NCBI GenBank assembly: GCA_964636405.1
Contig: CAZWSI010000002.1
Span: forward strand, 62,001 to 126,000
DNA length: 64,000 bases
Direction: 5' to 3'
DNA from: CAZKGE01 sp964636405
GTDB taxonomy: Bacteria > Bacillota > Clostridia > Christensenellales > CAG-138
The position numbers and the translations under genes were made by a program. Each line of letters starts with the position of its first letter. Position 1 is the stretch's first letter. The notes below the pieces were generated by a model. That model was not told where the DNA came from. It searched no databases and saw nothing but the letters and a program-made list of their open reading frames with translations. Below are positions 34,150 to 43,118 of the stretch, in pieces.

Positions 34150-34155
34150 TTTTTG

Positions 34156-35412
34156 TTACGTTTCCTCCCGGTGTATCTGCGCGCCAAGCGCGCCAAGCAT
34201 ATGCTCAAGGCTTTCGTAGCCGCGATCGATGTGCTGGGCCTCCAGCACGGTGGTCGTTCCCTCCGCCGCCAGCCCAGCAAGCGCGAGCGCGGCCCCGCCC
34301 CGCAGATCCCGCGCCGTGACCGTGGCCCCGGAAAGGCGCGCCACGCCCCGGATAACGGCCGTACGGTCCCGGATGGTGCTCACCGCGCCCATGCGGCTCA
34401 GCTCCTGCGCGTGCTTGAAGCGATTCTCAAACACGTTCTCCACAAGCACGCTCGTGCCGTCCGCGATGCTCAGCAGCGTAAACAGCGGCGCTTGCATATC
34501 GGTGGGAAAGCCCGGATGCGGCAGCGTTTCCACATGCATGAGCGCCTTGGGACGGCGCGTCGCCCGGAGCGTAACAGCGTCCGCGTAGGCCCGAATCTCC
34601 ATGCCGCACTCGGAAAGCTTGGAAAGCGTGCCGTACAGGTGCGCGCTCTCGAGCTTTGTTAGCGTAATCTCGCCGCCCGTCACGGCCGCCGCCACCAGCA
34701 GCGTACCCGCCACGATGCGATCCGGCATCACGGCAAAATCGACCTCGCGGGGCTCGCAGCCGCCCTGTACCACGATGGTTGACGAGCCCGCGCCGCTTAC
34801 GCGGAAGCCCGCCGCGCGCAAAAAGCGCTGCAAATCCACAATTTCCGGTTCCCGAGCCGCGTTTTCGATGCGCGTTTCGCCCTCGGCCGCTGTGGCAGCC
34901 ATCATAATGTTCTCGGTCGCGCCCACGCTGGGGTAATCCAGGTGGATCTGCGCGCCGCGCAGGTGGGAGCCGTCGCAATAAATGCGGCCGCCCTGCTCGC
35001 GGATATCCGCCGACAGCGCGGCAAGCCCCTTGAGGTGCAAATCGATGGGTCTGTTGCCGATTTCGCACCCGCCCGGATACGCGGCGACCGCGCGCCCAAA
35101 GCGCGCGAGCACCGGGCCCATGAGGAAAATGGACGAGCGCAGCTCCTTGCTGAGCCGCTCGGGCAGCTCGCAGCAGTCCGCGTCCGCCGCGTCGATTACG
35201 AGCGCGTCATCCTCACGCTTTACGGCGCAGCCCAGCTCGGAGATGATCTCCGCCATGTTGCGCACGTCGCTGAGCAGCGGGCAGCGAGAAATGCGCACCG
35301 GGCGCCTCGCCATCACCGCAGCCGCCAGTATGGGCAGCACCGCGTTTTTCGAGCCGGAAACCCTGCTCTCCCCCCGTAACGCCGCGCCGCCCGCGACGAT
35401 GAGCTTCGACAT
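34156..35412 (-). CDS. murA: UDP-N-acetylglucosamine 1-carboxyvinyltransferase
   Basis: A 418-residue enolpyruvyl transferase that performs the first committed step of peptidoglycan synthesis, adding PEP to UDP-GlcNAc. The N-terminal SGSKNAVLPILAA contains the substrate-binding Lys22-Asn23. The catalytic cysteine Cys116 lies in AYPGGCEIG, so the enzyme should be fosfomycin-sensitive in principle. GGAGGT precedes the ATG. It sits between ftsW and divIB; murG is usually found just before murA and is missing. Confidence 0.96.
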   Translation of the reverse strand: MSKLIVAGGAALRGESRVSGSKNAVLPILAAAVMARRPVRISRCPLLSDVRNMAEIISELGCAVKREDDALVIDAADADCCELPERLSKELRSSIFLMGPVLARFGRAVAAYPGGCEIGNRPIDLHLKGLAALSADIREQGGRIYCDGSHLRGAQIHLDYPSVGATENIMMAATAAEGETRIENAAREPEIVDLQRFLRAAGFRVSGAGSSTIVVQGGCEPREVDFAVMPDRIVAGTLLVAAAVTGGEITLTKLESAHLYGTLSKLSECGMEIRAYADAVTLRATRRPKALMHVETLPHPGFPTDMQAPLFTLLSIADGTSVLVENVFENRFKHAQELSRMGAVSTIRDRTAVIRGVARLSGATVTARDLRGGAALALAGLAAEGTTTVLEAQHIDRGYESLEHMLGALGAQIHREET

Positions 35413-35489
35413 GAAACACCTCCGGCCCCCGCAACGGGATGCAATTCAATGCATTCTATGCGGCCAGCCGGCAAAACGTGTCGAGTACG

Positions 35490-35633
35490 GCGCGAATATG
35501 CAAACGCACTTCTCGGCTTGCAGCGCGAATATGCAAGCGCGAAGGTATACAAGCGCGAAGGTATGCAAGCGCGCTTCGCGCTATAAGCGCGAAGGTATGC
35601 AAACACACTTCGCGCTATAGGCGCGAAGTGTGT
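35490..35633. repeat. Short repeat array with hairpins between ftsW and murA
   Basis: Five near-identical units of GCGCGAA(GG)TATGCAA lie at 35490-35503, 35523-35536, 35537-35552, 35553-35568 and 35587-35602. Two inverted repeats are built in: 35574-35582 with 35586-35594 (9 base pairs), and 35603-35615 with 35621-35633 (13 base pairs, loop TATAG). The last one covers the final codons and stop of ftsW. There are no uniform spacers, so this is not a CRISPR array. It fills most of the 202-base ftsW-murA gap. Confidence 0.85.
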
Positions 35634-36760
35634 CTGGAGATATTCAGCAAAATACCCATGGCGGCGAGGAAAATCATCATCGAGGAGCCGCCCGCACTGA
35701 TGAAGGGCAGCGCCTGGCCGGTCGTGGGCATAATGCCGGTGACAACGCCGATGTTTACAAACACCTGCAGCGCGAATACGACCGTAATGCCCGCCGCCAG
35801 CAGGCTTCCGAAGCGGTCGCGGCAGCGCAGCGCGACGCGGATGCCCCTGTACACGATGAACGCGTAGGCGCTCAGCACCGCAAGCCCGCCCACAAGCCCC
35901 AGCTCCTCGCACACGATGGAGAAAATAAAATCCGATTCGCCGTAGGTCATGTACAAAAGCTTTTGCTTGCTGTTGTTGAGCCCCTGCCCAAACAGGCCGC
36001 CCGAGCCGAGCGCGTAATAGGACTGGATGAGCTGGTAGCCGTCGCCCAGCGCGTCCTTCCACGGGTCTGTAAAGGAAACAAGCCGCGCCATGCGGTACGG
36101 CTCAACAACGGCCAGCAGCGCAAAGAGCGCGACGAGCACGATGAAAAGCAATCCAAGCTGCTTGATATCGCACCCGCCAACAAACAGCAGCACATAGCCC
36201 ATCATGCCCATGATAACGGCCATGGACATGTTGGGCTGCAGCATGACCAGGCCGCAGATGACGCCGATGACAAGCAGCATGGGCAGCATGCCCTGCTTAA
36301 AGCTCCGCATGACCGTGTGCTTGCGCGCCATGAAAGAGCACATATAGAGCATCATGCCGAATTTCGCAATTTCCGAGGGCTGGATGCTCTGGCCGCCGAT
36401 GACGATCCAGCGCCGCGCGCCGTTTGTTTCCTGGCCGAAGATAAGCACCGCGACAAGCATGATGATGGAAAGCAGGATGCCCGCCACCTTATACTTCTCA
36501 AAGCGGCGGTAGTCGATCATGGACACAACGATCATCATGGGAAAGCCAACCGCCACATACACGGCCTGTTTGCGAATGTAATAATAGCCGTCATAGCCTA
36601 AAGACGCGGTATTCTGGGCATAATAATAGCTGGCAGAAAAGACCATGACGAGCCCGAAGGCACACAAAAGCGCCACCGTCAGCATGATGGGGTAATCCGG
36701 CTTATTCAGTTTGGAGCTTATGCGCCGTTCCAGTCCAAACGCCCCCCTTTTCGCCCGCAA
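35615..36760 (-). CDS. ftsW: FtsW/SpoVE-family peptidoglycan glycosyltransferase (SEDS)
   Basis: A 381-residue multi-pass SEDS protein polymerising glycan strands at the septum. About ten hydrophobic segments are visible, and the family signatures GARRWIVIGGQSIQPSEIAK and INIGVVTGIMPTTGQALPFI are seen (the second written here without its preceding residues). I used the TTG at 36760 with GAGAGG eight bases upstream because no ATG is available before the first membrane helix. The last five residues (HTSRL) and stop lie inside a 13-base-pair inverted repeat. FtsW and SpoVE cannot be separated by sequence alone here. Confidence 0.9.
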   Translation of the reverse strand: MRAKRGAFGLERRISSKLNKPDYPIMLTVALLCAFGLVMVFSASYYYAQNTASLGYDGYYYIRKQAVYVAVGFPMMIVVSMIDYRRFEKYKVAGILLSIIMLVAVLIFGQETNGARRWIVIGGQSIQPSEIAKFGMMLYMCSFMARKHTVMRSFKQGMLPMLLVIGVICGLVMLQPNMSMAVIMGMMGYVLLFVGGCDIKQLGLLFIVLVALFALLAVVEPYRMARLVSFTDPWKDALGDGYQLIQSYYALGSGGLFGQGLNNSKQKLLYMTYGESDFIFSIVCEELGLVGGLAVLSAYAFIVYRGIRVALRCRDRFGSLLAAGITVVFALQVFVNIGVVTGIMPTTGQALPFISAGGSSMMIFLAAMGILLNISRHTSRL

Positions 36761-36792
36761 GCGGGCCGCCTCTCTGCAAAAAGGCAGCCTAC

Positions 36793-36822
36793 ATCATAGC
36801 ATATCATACTACGCGAAGGCAA
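36793..36822 (-). promoter_or_regulatory. Possible internal promoter before ftsW
   Basis: On the minus strand, TTGCCT (plus 36817-36822) and TATGAT (plus 36793-36798) with 18-base spacing, and TGC just before the -10 gives an extended -10. It lies in the 96-base murD-ftsW gap. Confidence 0.45.
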
Positions 36823-36856
36823 GGTTAGGCATGCGCGCGCCCGGATTGTTTTCAGA

Positions 36857-38212
36857 TTATTCCTCTTTGCTGCGATATTTGCTCACAATTTCCTTGAAAA
36901 TGCGCCCTCTCTGCTCAAAGTTCTCAAACATGCCCCAGCTCGCGCAGGCGGGCGAAAGCAGCACCGCGTCGCCGGGCTCGGCAAGGCTGCGGGCAAGCGC
37001 CACGGTTTCCTCGAAGCTCTCCGCCTCATGGCAGAGCGCCGCGCAGCCCGTGTCCGCCGCGGCTTGCAGGAGCTGCAGCTTGGTCTGCCCAAGCACCACG
37101 GCGGCCTTGACGCGCGTGCCGAAGCGCGAAAACAGCTCGTGAAAATCCGAATGCTTGTCATACCCGCCCAATATGAGCACCGTAGGCCGCGTCATGGCCT
37201 CGATGGCTTTGATGGTGGAATCCGGGTTCGTGCCCTTGGAATCGTTGATATAGGCCACGCCGTCGAGCTCTCGCACAAATTCGATGCGGTGCTCCACGCC
37301 CGCAAACGTCCGCAAGACCCGCGCGATCGTTTCCGGCTCCGCGCCCATGGAGAGCGCGAGCAGCGCGGAAAGCATCGCGTTTTCGAGATTGTGCCCGCCG
37401 GGGATGCGAATTTTATTTGCGGGCAGCAGGGGCGTTTCGGTTCCGCCGCGCGCGTAGAGCACCATGCCGTCGCGCACGAACATGCCGCTATCCACCTCGC
37501 TTTTGCGGGAGAAAAAGAGCTTGGTTGCGGGCGTGAGGCGCGCCATGTCACGCGTGACGGGATCGTCGTAATTCAGCACCGCGAAGTCCGCCGCGGTCTG
37601 GTTTGCGAAGACCTTGCATTTGGCCGCGATATAGTTTTCCATCGTGCCGAAGTGGTCGAGATGATCCTCGGTGATGTTGCAAATTCCCGCCGCGTGCGCG
37701 TGGAAGCTTGTGCAGCCCTCGAGCTGCAAGGCAGCCGTTTCGGCCACGATCACGTCGCCTTTTCGCGTTTCCAGCGCGTGCTCGGTGATGGCCACGCCGA
37801 TATTGCCCAGCACAAAGGTGTGAAAACCCGCCGCCTTGCACAATTCGCCCGTGAGCGCCGTGCAGGTGGTCTTCCCGTTTGTGCCGGTGATGCACACAAA
37901 ATCCGCTTGCGCATAGCGGTAGCCCAGCTCGATTTCCGAAATGACCTCTATGCCGCGCGCGCGCGCCTCCACGAGGAAGGGCGCGGTCATGGGGATGATG
38001 GGGCTGGGAACGAGCAGGCTTACGCCGCTTAGCAGCGTTTCGGGTTTTTCCCCCAGGCGGTTGATCACCGGGCAGCCCGCAAGCTGCGCGTCGAGGCCCG
38101 GAATCTCCGGCTTTTGATCGTTGATGATCACATCCCAGCCGCGCCGGCAAAGCAGCTTTGCCGCGCCCACGCCGCTCTTGGCCATGCCCACGATAAGAGC
38201 CGTCTTTTCCAT
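36857..38212 (-). CDS. murD: UDP-N-acetylmuramoylalanine-D-glutamate ligase
   Basis: A 451-residue Mur ligase adding D-glutamate to UDP-MurNAc-L-Ala. The N-terminal UDP-binding start is ALIVGMAKSGVGAAKLL; the ATP P-loop is ITGTNGKTTCTALTG; NITEDHLDHFGTMENY and NDSKGTNPDST follow, in the usual order. The ATG at 38212 with GGAAGGGG upstream gives the right N-terminus; the frame is open for 61 more codons, but these run through a dispersed repeat. The C-terminal domain includes LILGGYDKHSDF. Confidence 0.95.
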   Translation of the reverse strand: MEKTALIVGMAKSGVGAAKLLCRRGWDVIINDQKPEIPGLDAQLAGCPVINRLGEKPETLLSGVSLLVPSPIIPMTAPFLVEARARGIEVISEIELGYRYAQADFVCITGTNGKTTCTALTGELCKAAGFHTFVLGNIGVAITEHALETRKGDVIVAETAALQLEGCTSFHAHAAGICNITEDHLDHFGTMENYIAAKCKVFANQTAADFAVLNYDDPVTRDMARLTPATKLFFSRKSEVDSGMFVRDGMVLYARGGTETPLLPANKIRIPGGHNLENAMLSALLALSMGAEPETIARVLRTFAGVEHRIEFVRELDGVAYINDSKGTNPDSTIKAIEAMTRPTVLILGGYDKHSDFHELFSRFGTRVKAAVVLGQTKLQLLQAAADTGCAALCHEAESFEETVALARSLAEPGDAVLLSPACASWGMFENFEQRGRIFKEIVSKYRSKEE

Positions 38213-38243
38213 ATTCAATCCCCTTCCTTCGCCTGTGAGAACA

Positions 38244-38294
38244 TCGAGGCGCTGCCCCGAACCCCGCTTAAGGACCTTCGATCCTGAAGAATTC
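38244..38294. repeat. Degenerate copy of the dispersed GGGCAGCGCC-type palindromic repeat
   Basis: GGCGCTGCCCCG followed by CCCCGCTTAAGG and then a decayed hairpin and GAATTC matches, in inverse orientation, the element at 53741-53801. It lies in the 152-base murD-mraY gap. Confidence 0.6.
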
Positions 38295-38364
38295 TTCTCT
38301 GACCGCGTTTCTTGCGCGGCGCGCGGCCCGCGCGCATGCGGCTTGCGTTCCGTCTGCGGCAGCT

Positions 38365-39375
38365 TTACCGCGGCCATGTATACGAAAGCAGGCACGCGGC
38401 GCAGAGCACCGTGGTCACCAGCATATACATGGATACGATGTGGGCTTCGCTGTGGCCCGACAGCTCAAAGTGGTGGTGCAACGGCGCCATTTTGAAAATG
38501 CGCTTGCCATGGCGCAGCTTGTAGGAGCCCACCTGCAGCACGACCGACAGCGCCGAGCCCACAAAGCAGATGCCCATGATGGGCAGCAGCAAAAACGAAC
38601 GCGAGCAGATGGCCAGCATCGATACCGCGCCGCCAAGCGCAAGGCTTCCCGTATCGCCCATAAATACCTTGGCAGGATACGCGTTAAAGCGAAGAAAGCC
38701 CAGCAGCGCGCCCGTAACCGCGGCGCTGTACACCGCCATGCCGCGCAGATTGAGGCCGTTGAGCGTTTCGCCCATCACGTCGGCCCGCGAGGCCAGTATG
38801 GAGAAAACGAACATCATCGCAAAGGCGTATACCATGGTCACGCCGGAGGCGAGGCCGTCCAGCCCGTCGGTGAGGTTCACCGCGTTGACCTCCGCAATCA
38901 CCGTGAACATGACCAGCGGGATGTAATACAGGCCGATGTTCCATTCCCCGCCGGAGATAGGCAGATACAGCACGGGCCCGAGCAGGGGCGAGCGGTACGC
39001 CCAAATGGCGATGACCAGCGCGATGCCGAATTGCGCAATGATCTTCTGATACGCCCGCAAGCCGAGATTGCGGCGGAGCTTGACCTTGATAAAATCGTCG
39101 AGAAAGCCCACTACGGAGAACGCCACGGTCATCAGCAGCGCGGGCAGCACGAACTCCATGCTCTCCATACCAAAAATCAGGGTAGCGATTATGATCCCCA
39201 GCAGGATCATAATGCCACCCATGGTCGGAGTACCCTGTTTGCTTTTGTGAGACTGGGGGCCCTCCTCCCGCTCCACCTGCCCAAATTTGAGCCTGTGCAG
39301 CAGCGGAATGGTGATGGGCCCGATTACAAGAAGAATTACGAACGCCGTCAGGGCGGTCAGCAGCAGCTTTTGCAT
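38365..39375 (-). CDS. mraY: Phospho-N-acetylmuramoyl-pentapeptide transferase
   Basis: A 336-residue polytopic membrane enzyme that makes lipid I from UDP-MurNAc-pentapeptide and undecaprenyl phosphate. The start has the first membrane helix and HKSKQGTPTMGG, the acidic motif is VGFLDDFIKVK, NAVNLTDGLDGLASG carries the catalytic Asp region, and PAKVFMGDTGSLALG and the MAPLHHHFE motif near the end complete it. About ten membrane helices. It lies ten bases after murE in the cluster, where murF would usually intervene. Confidence 0.96.
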   Translation of the reverse strand: MQKLLLTALTAFVILLVIGPITIPLLHRLKFGQVEREEGPQSHKSKQGTPTMGGIMILLGIIIATLIFGMESMEFVLPALLMTVAFSVVGFLDDFIKVKLRRNLGLRAYQKIIAQFGIALVIAIWAYRSPLLGPVLYLPISGGEWNIGLYYIPLVMFTVIAEVNAVNLTDGLDGLASGVTMVYAFAMMFVFSILASRADVMGETLNGLNLRGMAVYSAAVTGALLGFLRFNAYPAKVFMGDTGSLALGGAVSMLAICSRSFLLLPIMGICFVGSALSVVLQVGSYKLRHGKRIFKMAPLHHHFELSGHSEAHIVSMYMLVTTVLCAACLLSYTWPR

Positions 39376-39385
39376 GCGGAATTCC

Positions 39386-40822
39386 TTACAGCTCTGCGAG
39401 GAGCTCCTCTACGATTTCTTTGTCGTCAAAATGGTACTTGGTGCCGTTGATCTCCTGATAATTCTCGTGTCCCTTGCCCGCCACGAGGATCACGTCGAGC
39501 GGCTGCGCTTTTTTGAGCGCGTAGAGGATGGCGTCCTTGCGGCTTTCGATGACGACATAGCTTGTGCCCGTCTTCTTCATGCCCTCCTCAATGGTGTCGA
39601 TAATGGCCATGGGCGCCTCGGTGCGCGGATTATCGCTCGTAATGACCGCAAAGTCGGAAAAGCGCCCGGCAATCTCGCCCATGATGGGGCGCTTGGCCCG
39701 GTCGCGGTCGCCGCCGCAGCCAAATACGCACAGCACGCGTCCCCTGGAAAACTGCCGCACGGTTTTGAGCACGTTTTCCAGCGCGTCCGGGGTGTGCGCA
39801 TAGTCCACAAAAACCGAAAAGGGCAGCTCGCCCGTGCGCACGGCCTCCAGCCGGCCGGATACGCTCGTCATGCTCTCGAGGCCTTCCTTGATGTGCAGCA
39901 AACGGATGCCGATGGACTGTGCCATGCCCACCGCGCCCATGGCGTTGAACACCGAAAACAGGCCCGGGATGGGCAGCCGCATGAGCACATCGCCCGCCGG
40001 CGTATGCAGATCGAACTGCACGCCTGCGGTGGTAATGTCGATATCCGACGCGGAAATATCCGCGCGGTCGCGCACGCCGAAGGTGAGGATGGGGATGGTC
40101 AGCCCCTCCATGATGCGGTCGGCATAGGGGTCGTCCACATTCACCACGGCCTTTTTGCTGTTGAGGAATAGGATCTTCTTGGCGGCAAGGTAGTTTTCGA
40201 AGGTTTTGTGATAATCCAGATGATCCTGCGTCAGGTTGGTAAACAGCGCGACGTCGAACTTAATGCCGTGCACGCGGAACTGCTCGAGCGAATGGCTGGA
40301 TACCTCCATCACGACCAGATCGACCCGCGCGTCCGCCATGGTGCGCAGCAGCCTGAACAGATCCACCGATTCGGGCGTGGTGCGGTCGGCATGGAGGCTT
40401 TCGCCGCCGATCATATTGCGGATGGTGCCGATGATGCCCACCTTGCGGCCCGCCTGCTCCGCGATGGCCTTGACCATATAGGTCGTGGTGGTCTTGCCGT
40501 TTGTGCCCGTTACGCCCAGCATGGTCATTTCGCGCTGCGGATAGCCGTAAAAGGCCGCCGCCATTTCGGCCATGGCCTTGCGCGCGTTTTTCACCACAAT
40601 CTGCGGCACGGGCAGCGGGAGCTCCCGCTCCACCAGCAGCGCGGACGCGCCCTTTTCCACCGCTTTTTCGGCAAAATCGTGCCCGTCAAAGAGCATGCCC
40701 ACGATGCAGCAGAAAATGCTGCCCTTTTCAACCTTGCGCGAATCGTACTCGATGGCGCAGATGTCCAGGTTCTCTCCCGTATACCGCTGGCCTGTAGCCA
40801 TGGCAAGCTCGGATAGCAGCAT
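39386..40822 (-). CDS. murE: UDP-MurNAc-L-alanyl-D-glutamate 2,6-diaminopimelate ligase
   Basis: A 478-residue Mur ligase adding the third stem-peptide residue. The P-loop is GVTGTNGKTTTTY, and the amino acid selectivity loop is SDNPRTEAP; the DNPR form indicates meso-diaminopimelate rather than lysine. The ATG at 40822 with GGGAGGG seven bases before it is preferred over the ATG at 40840. The wall is therefore predicted to be of the mDAP type. Upstream is the SpoVD-like gene after a 133-base gap. Confidence 0.95.
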   Translation of the reverse strand: MLLSELAMATGQRYTGENLDICAIEYDSRKVEKGSIFCCIVGMLFDGHDFAEKAVEKGASALLVERELPLPVPQIVVKNARKAMAEMAAAFYGYPQREMTMLGVTGTNGKTTTTYMVKAIAEQAGRKVGIIGTIRNMIGGESLHADRTTPESVDLFRLLRTMADARVDLVVMEVSSHSLEQFRVHGIKFDVALFTNLTQDHLDYHKTFENYLAAKKILFLNSKKAVVNVDDPYADRIMEGLTIPILTFGVRDRADISASDIDITTAGVQFDLHTPAGDVLMRLPIPGLFSVFNAMGAVGMAQSIGIRLLHIKEGLESMTSVSGRLEAVRTGELPFSVFVDYAHTPDALENVLKTVRQFSRGRVLCVFGCGGDRDRAKRPIMGEIAGRFSDFAVITSDNPRTEAPMAIIDTIEEGMKKTGTSYVVIESRKDAILYALKKAQPLDVILVAGKGHENYQEINGTKYHFDDKEIVEELLAEL

Positions 40823-40955
40823 GTTGATCCCTCCCAACATATCCTTTGTAGAATCCGTGTTTTCATGTGCGCCTAAAGCGGTTTCCCCATCCTGCGCGCC
40901 TCCGCGCCCGCTTTAAACACCCCTGTGCCCCGCCGGCTTCAGCCGCGCACGGCGC

Positions 40956-43109
40956 TCATTCGTTCTTGGTCTCGTCCTTTGTATCGCTCACAAAGGTCAC
41001 AAAGATTTCCGTTCCCGGCTCCACCTTTTCGCCCTCCGCGATGCTCTGCGTGTCCACGAGGCCCACGCAGGCGGTTGGATCGTAGTTGAGCGTCAGGCCC
41101 GCGCGCAAACAGGCGTCAAGCGCGTCGAGCCGCCGCTTCCCAACGAGCTTGGGAACCACGGCCTCGTCCTTGTAGAGGCCCTCGTCGCTGAAGGTCGTCA
41201 TGGTGGTGTACAGCACCACTATGCTGCGGCGCGGCGCTTTCACGCCCTCGCCCCCGGCGGGAAGCTGAAGCGTGACCGTGGCCTGCATTTCGAATTCGGT
41301 CAGCGTGACCTCAAAGCCCGCCTCGCGAATGGCCGTCACCGCCGCCTCGCCCGTCATGCCCACCACGTTGGGCAAATCGCGCATGGTCGTTTCCGTATCC
41401 GGCAAAATGCCGTAATACTGCACGAGATCCTCAAAGGTCTGCTTGACAAACGGCGCCGCCACCGTACTGCCGTAGACCACGGGGATGGTCGGTTCGTCTA
41501 CGGTGATGAGGCACAATAGCTCCGGGTCGTCCGTCGGCAAGAAGCCGATAAAGGAGGCGATGAGCCGCGTGCGGGAAACCGTGCCGTCCTCATCGTATTT
41601 CTGCGCCGTGCCGGTCTTGCCGCCTACGGTGTAGCCCTCCAGCCTCGCGTTTGAGCCGCTGCCGTTATCCACCACGCTTCGGAGAATCTGGCGCACCAGC
41701 TCGGAGGTTTCCTTCTTGATGACCCGGCGCAGCTCCGTGGGCGTGCCGCTCTCAATGAGCGTGCCGTCGGTAGCCGTAATGCTGTCCACTATGTACGGCT
41801 TCATGAGCACGCCGCCGTTGATGGCAGCGCTCGCGCCGGCCGCCATCTGCATGGAGGTGACCGTAATGGTCTGCCCAAAGCCGATGCGCGCAAGGTCCGC
41901 GTCGCGGATATACTTGCGGTGCCTAATCTCGCCCGTGTCCTCGCCGGGAATGCCGCACTCGGTCGATTCCCCAAAGCCGAAGGCGTAGATGTAATCGTAC
42001 AGGGTGTCCACACCCATGGCCAGCGCCATGTCCATAAAGGCGCAGTTGCAGGAATTTTCCACCGCCTGGGTGAGCGTCTGCTCGCCGTGGCCCGCCGTTT
42101 TCCAGCAGTGAATCTTCTCCTGCCGGAAGGAGCGCGAGCCGTCGCAGCTAAAGGTGGAATCGAGCGTGACCGCGCCCGAGTCCAGCGCCGCCGCGAGCGT
42201 GATGATCTTGAAGATCGAGCCCGGCTCGTAGGTATCCGTCACGACGCGGTTGCGCGACATGGACATCAGCTCCGTAACCTCGTCGCGCGGCGGATTGTTG
42301 AGGTCGAAGGTTGGGTAGGTGGACTCGGCCAGAATCTCGCCCGTAGCTGGATTCATGACAAGGCCCGTGGCCGTGGTCGCCCGGTTGACCGACAGGCACT
42401 CCTCGAGCGCCTTTTCCAGATACGACTGGGTGACGGAATCCACCGTGAGCCGCATGTCGTACCCGTCCGTGGGCGGGAGGTAATCCTCGTCGCCGTAGGA
42501 CAGCGGGCGGTTTTTGCGATCGGTCTCGGTAACCAGCATGCCGTTTTCGCCCGCGAGATATTGATCGTACGAGGCCTCGATGCCCGTCTGCCCCTCGCTG
42601 TCGATGCCCGTAAAGCCTACAAGCTGGGAAAAAAGCGTCCCAAAGGGATAGTAGCGCTTGGTATCCGTGGAAAAGCTGATGCCGCCGCCGAGCTGCAAAG
42701 CCGTAAGCTCCGCGACCACGTTGCCTTCCACCTTGCGCTTGAGCTGCGCCTGTTGGCGCTTGGTATTGGACACCCGCTCGTACACATAATCGTAATCGAG
42801 GTCGAGTATCTCCGAAACCTCCAGCGCGATGCGCACCCGCTCGTCCTCCGCGATCACCTGCGGATTGACCAGCACGCGGTACGAGGTGCCGCTTTGCGCG
42901 AGCACAAGGCCGTTGCGGTCGGTAATCTTGCCGCGCTGCGCCGTAAGCTGCGTGCGCCGCGTCCACTGTGAAATCGCCTTCTCCTGCAAATCAGGTCCCA
43001 TCACAAGCTGCACCTGCGCCAGCCTGAGCGCCAGCACAAGAAACAGCAGACCAAAGACGATCAGCAGCACGACCAGCTTTTTTTTCAGTTTTGGCGCCGC
43101 CTGTGCCAT
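40956..43109 (-). CDS. Septal/sporulation transpeptidase PBP2-SpoVD type with two PASTA domains
   Basis: A 717-residue class B penicillin-binding protein. There is one membrane helix (about 12-32), a PBP dimerisation domain, and a transpeptidase domain with the active-site Ser298 in EPGSIFK, the SCN of ENSCNCAF, and KTG in VGGKTGTAQK. Two PASTA domains follow (LPNVVGMTGEAAVTAIREAG and VPKLVGKRRLDALDACLRAG regions). It cross-links septal peptidoglycan with FtsW. SpoVD and FtsI/PBP2B cannot be separated by sequence; the PASTA pair is seen in both. Confidence 0.93.
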   Translation of the reverse strand: MAQAAPKLKKKLVVLLIVFGLLFLVLALRLAQVQLVMGPDLQEKAISQWTRRTQLTAQRGKITDRNGLVLAQSGTSYRVLVNPQVIAEDERVRIALEVSEILDLDYDYVYERVSNTKRQQAQLKRKVEGNVVAELTALQLGGGISFSTDTKRYYPFGTLFSQLVGFTGIDSEGQTGIEASYDQYLAGENGMLVTETDRKNRPLSYGDEDYLPPTDGYDMRLTVDSVTQSYLEKALEECLSVNRATTATGLVMNPATGEILAESTYPTFDLNNPPRDEVTELMSMSRNRVVTDTYEPGSIFKIITLAAALDSGAVTLDSTFSCDGSRSFRQEKIHCWKTAGHGEQTLTQAVENSCNCAFMDMALAMGVDTLYDYIYAFGFGESTECGIPGEDTGEIRHRKYIRDADLARIGFGQTITVTSMQMAAGASAAINGGVLMKPYIVDSITATDGTLIESGTPTELRRVIKKETSELVRQILRSVVDNGSGSNARLEGYTVGGKTGTAQKYDEDGTVSRTRLIASFIGFLPTDDPELLCLITVDEPTIPVVYGSTVAAPFVKQTFEDLVQYYGILPDTETTMRDLPNVVGMTGEAAVTAIREAGFEVTLTEFEMQATVTLQLPAGGEGVKAPRRSIVVLYTTMTTFSDEGLYKDEAVVPKLVGKRRLDALDACLRAGLTLNYDPTACVGLVDTQSIAEGEKVEPGTEIFVTFVSDTKDETKNE

Positions 43110-43118
43110 TGCCGCTCC

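Noticed and set aside
32824..34662. A 612-codon plus-strand frame over divIB and murA
   Set aside because: It is Arg/His/Leu-rich with no domain and is antisense to two clear genes.
34156..35412. Fosfomycin-insensitive MurA
   Set aside because: The catalytic Cys116 is present in PGGCEIG.
35490..35633. CRISPR array
   Set aside because: Units are short and adjoin or have unequal gaps; there are no unique spacers and no cas genes.
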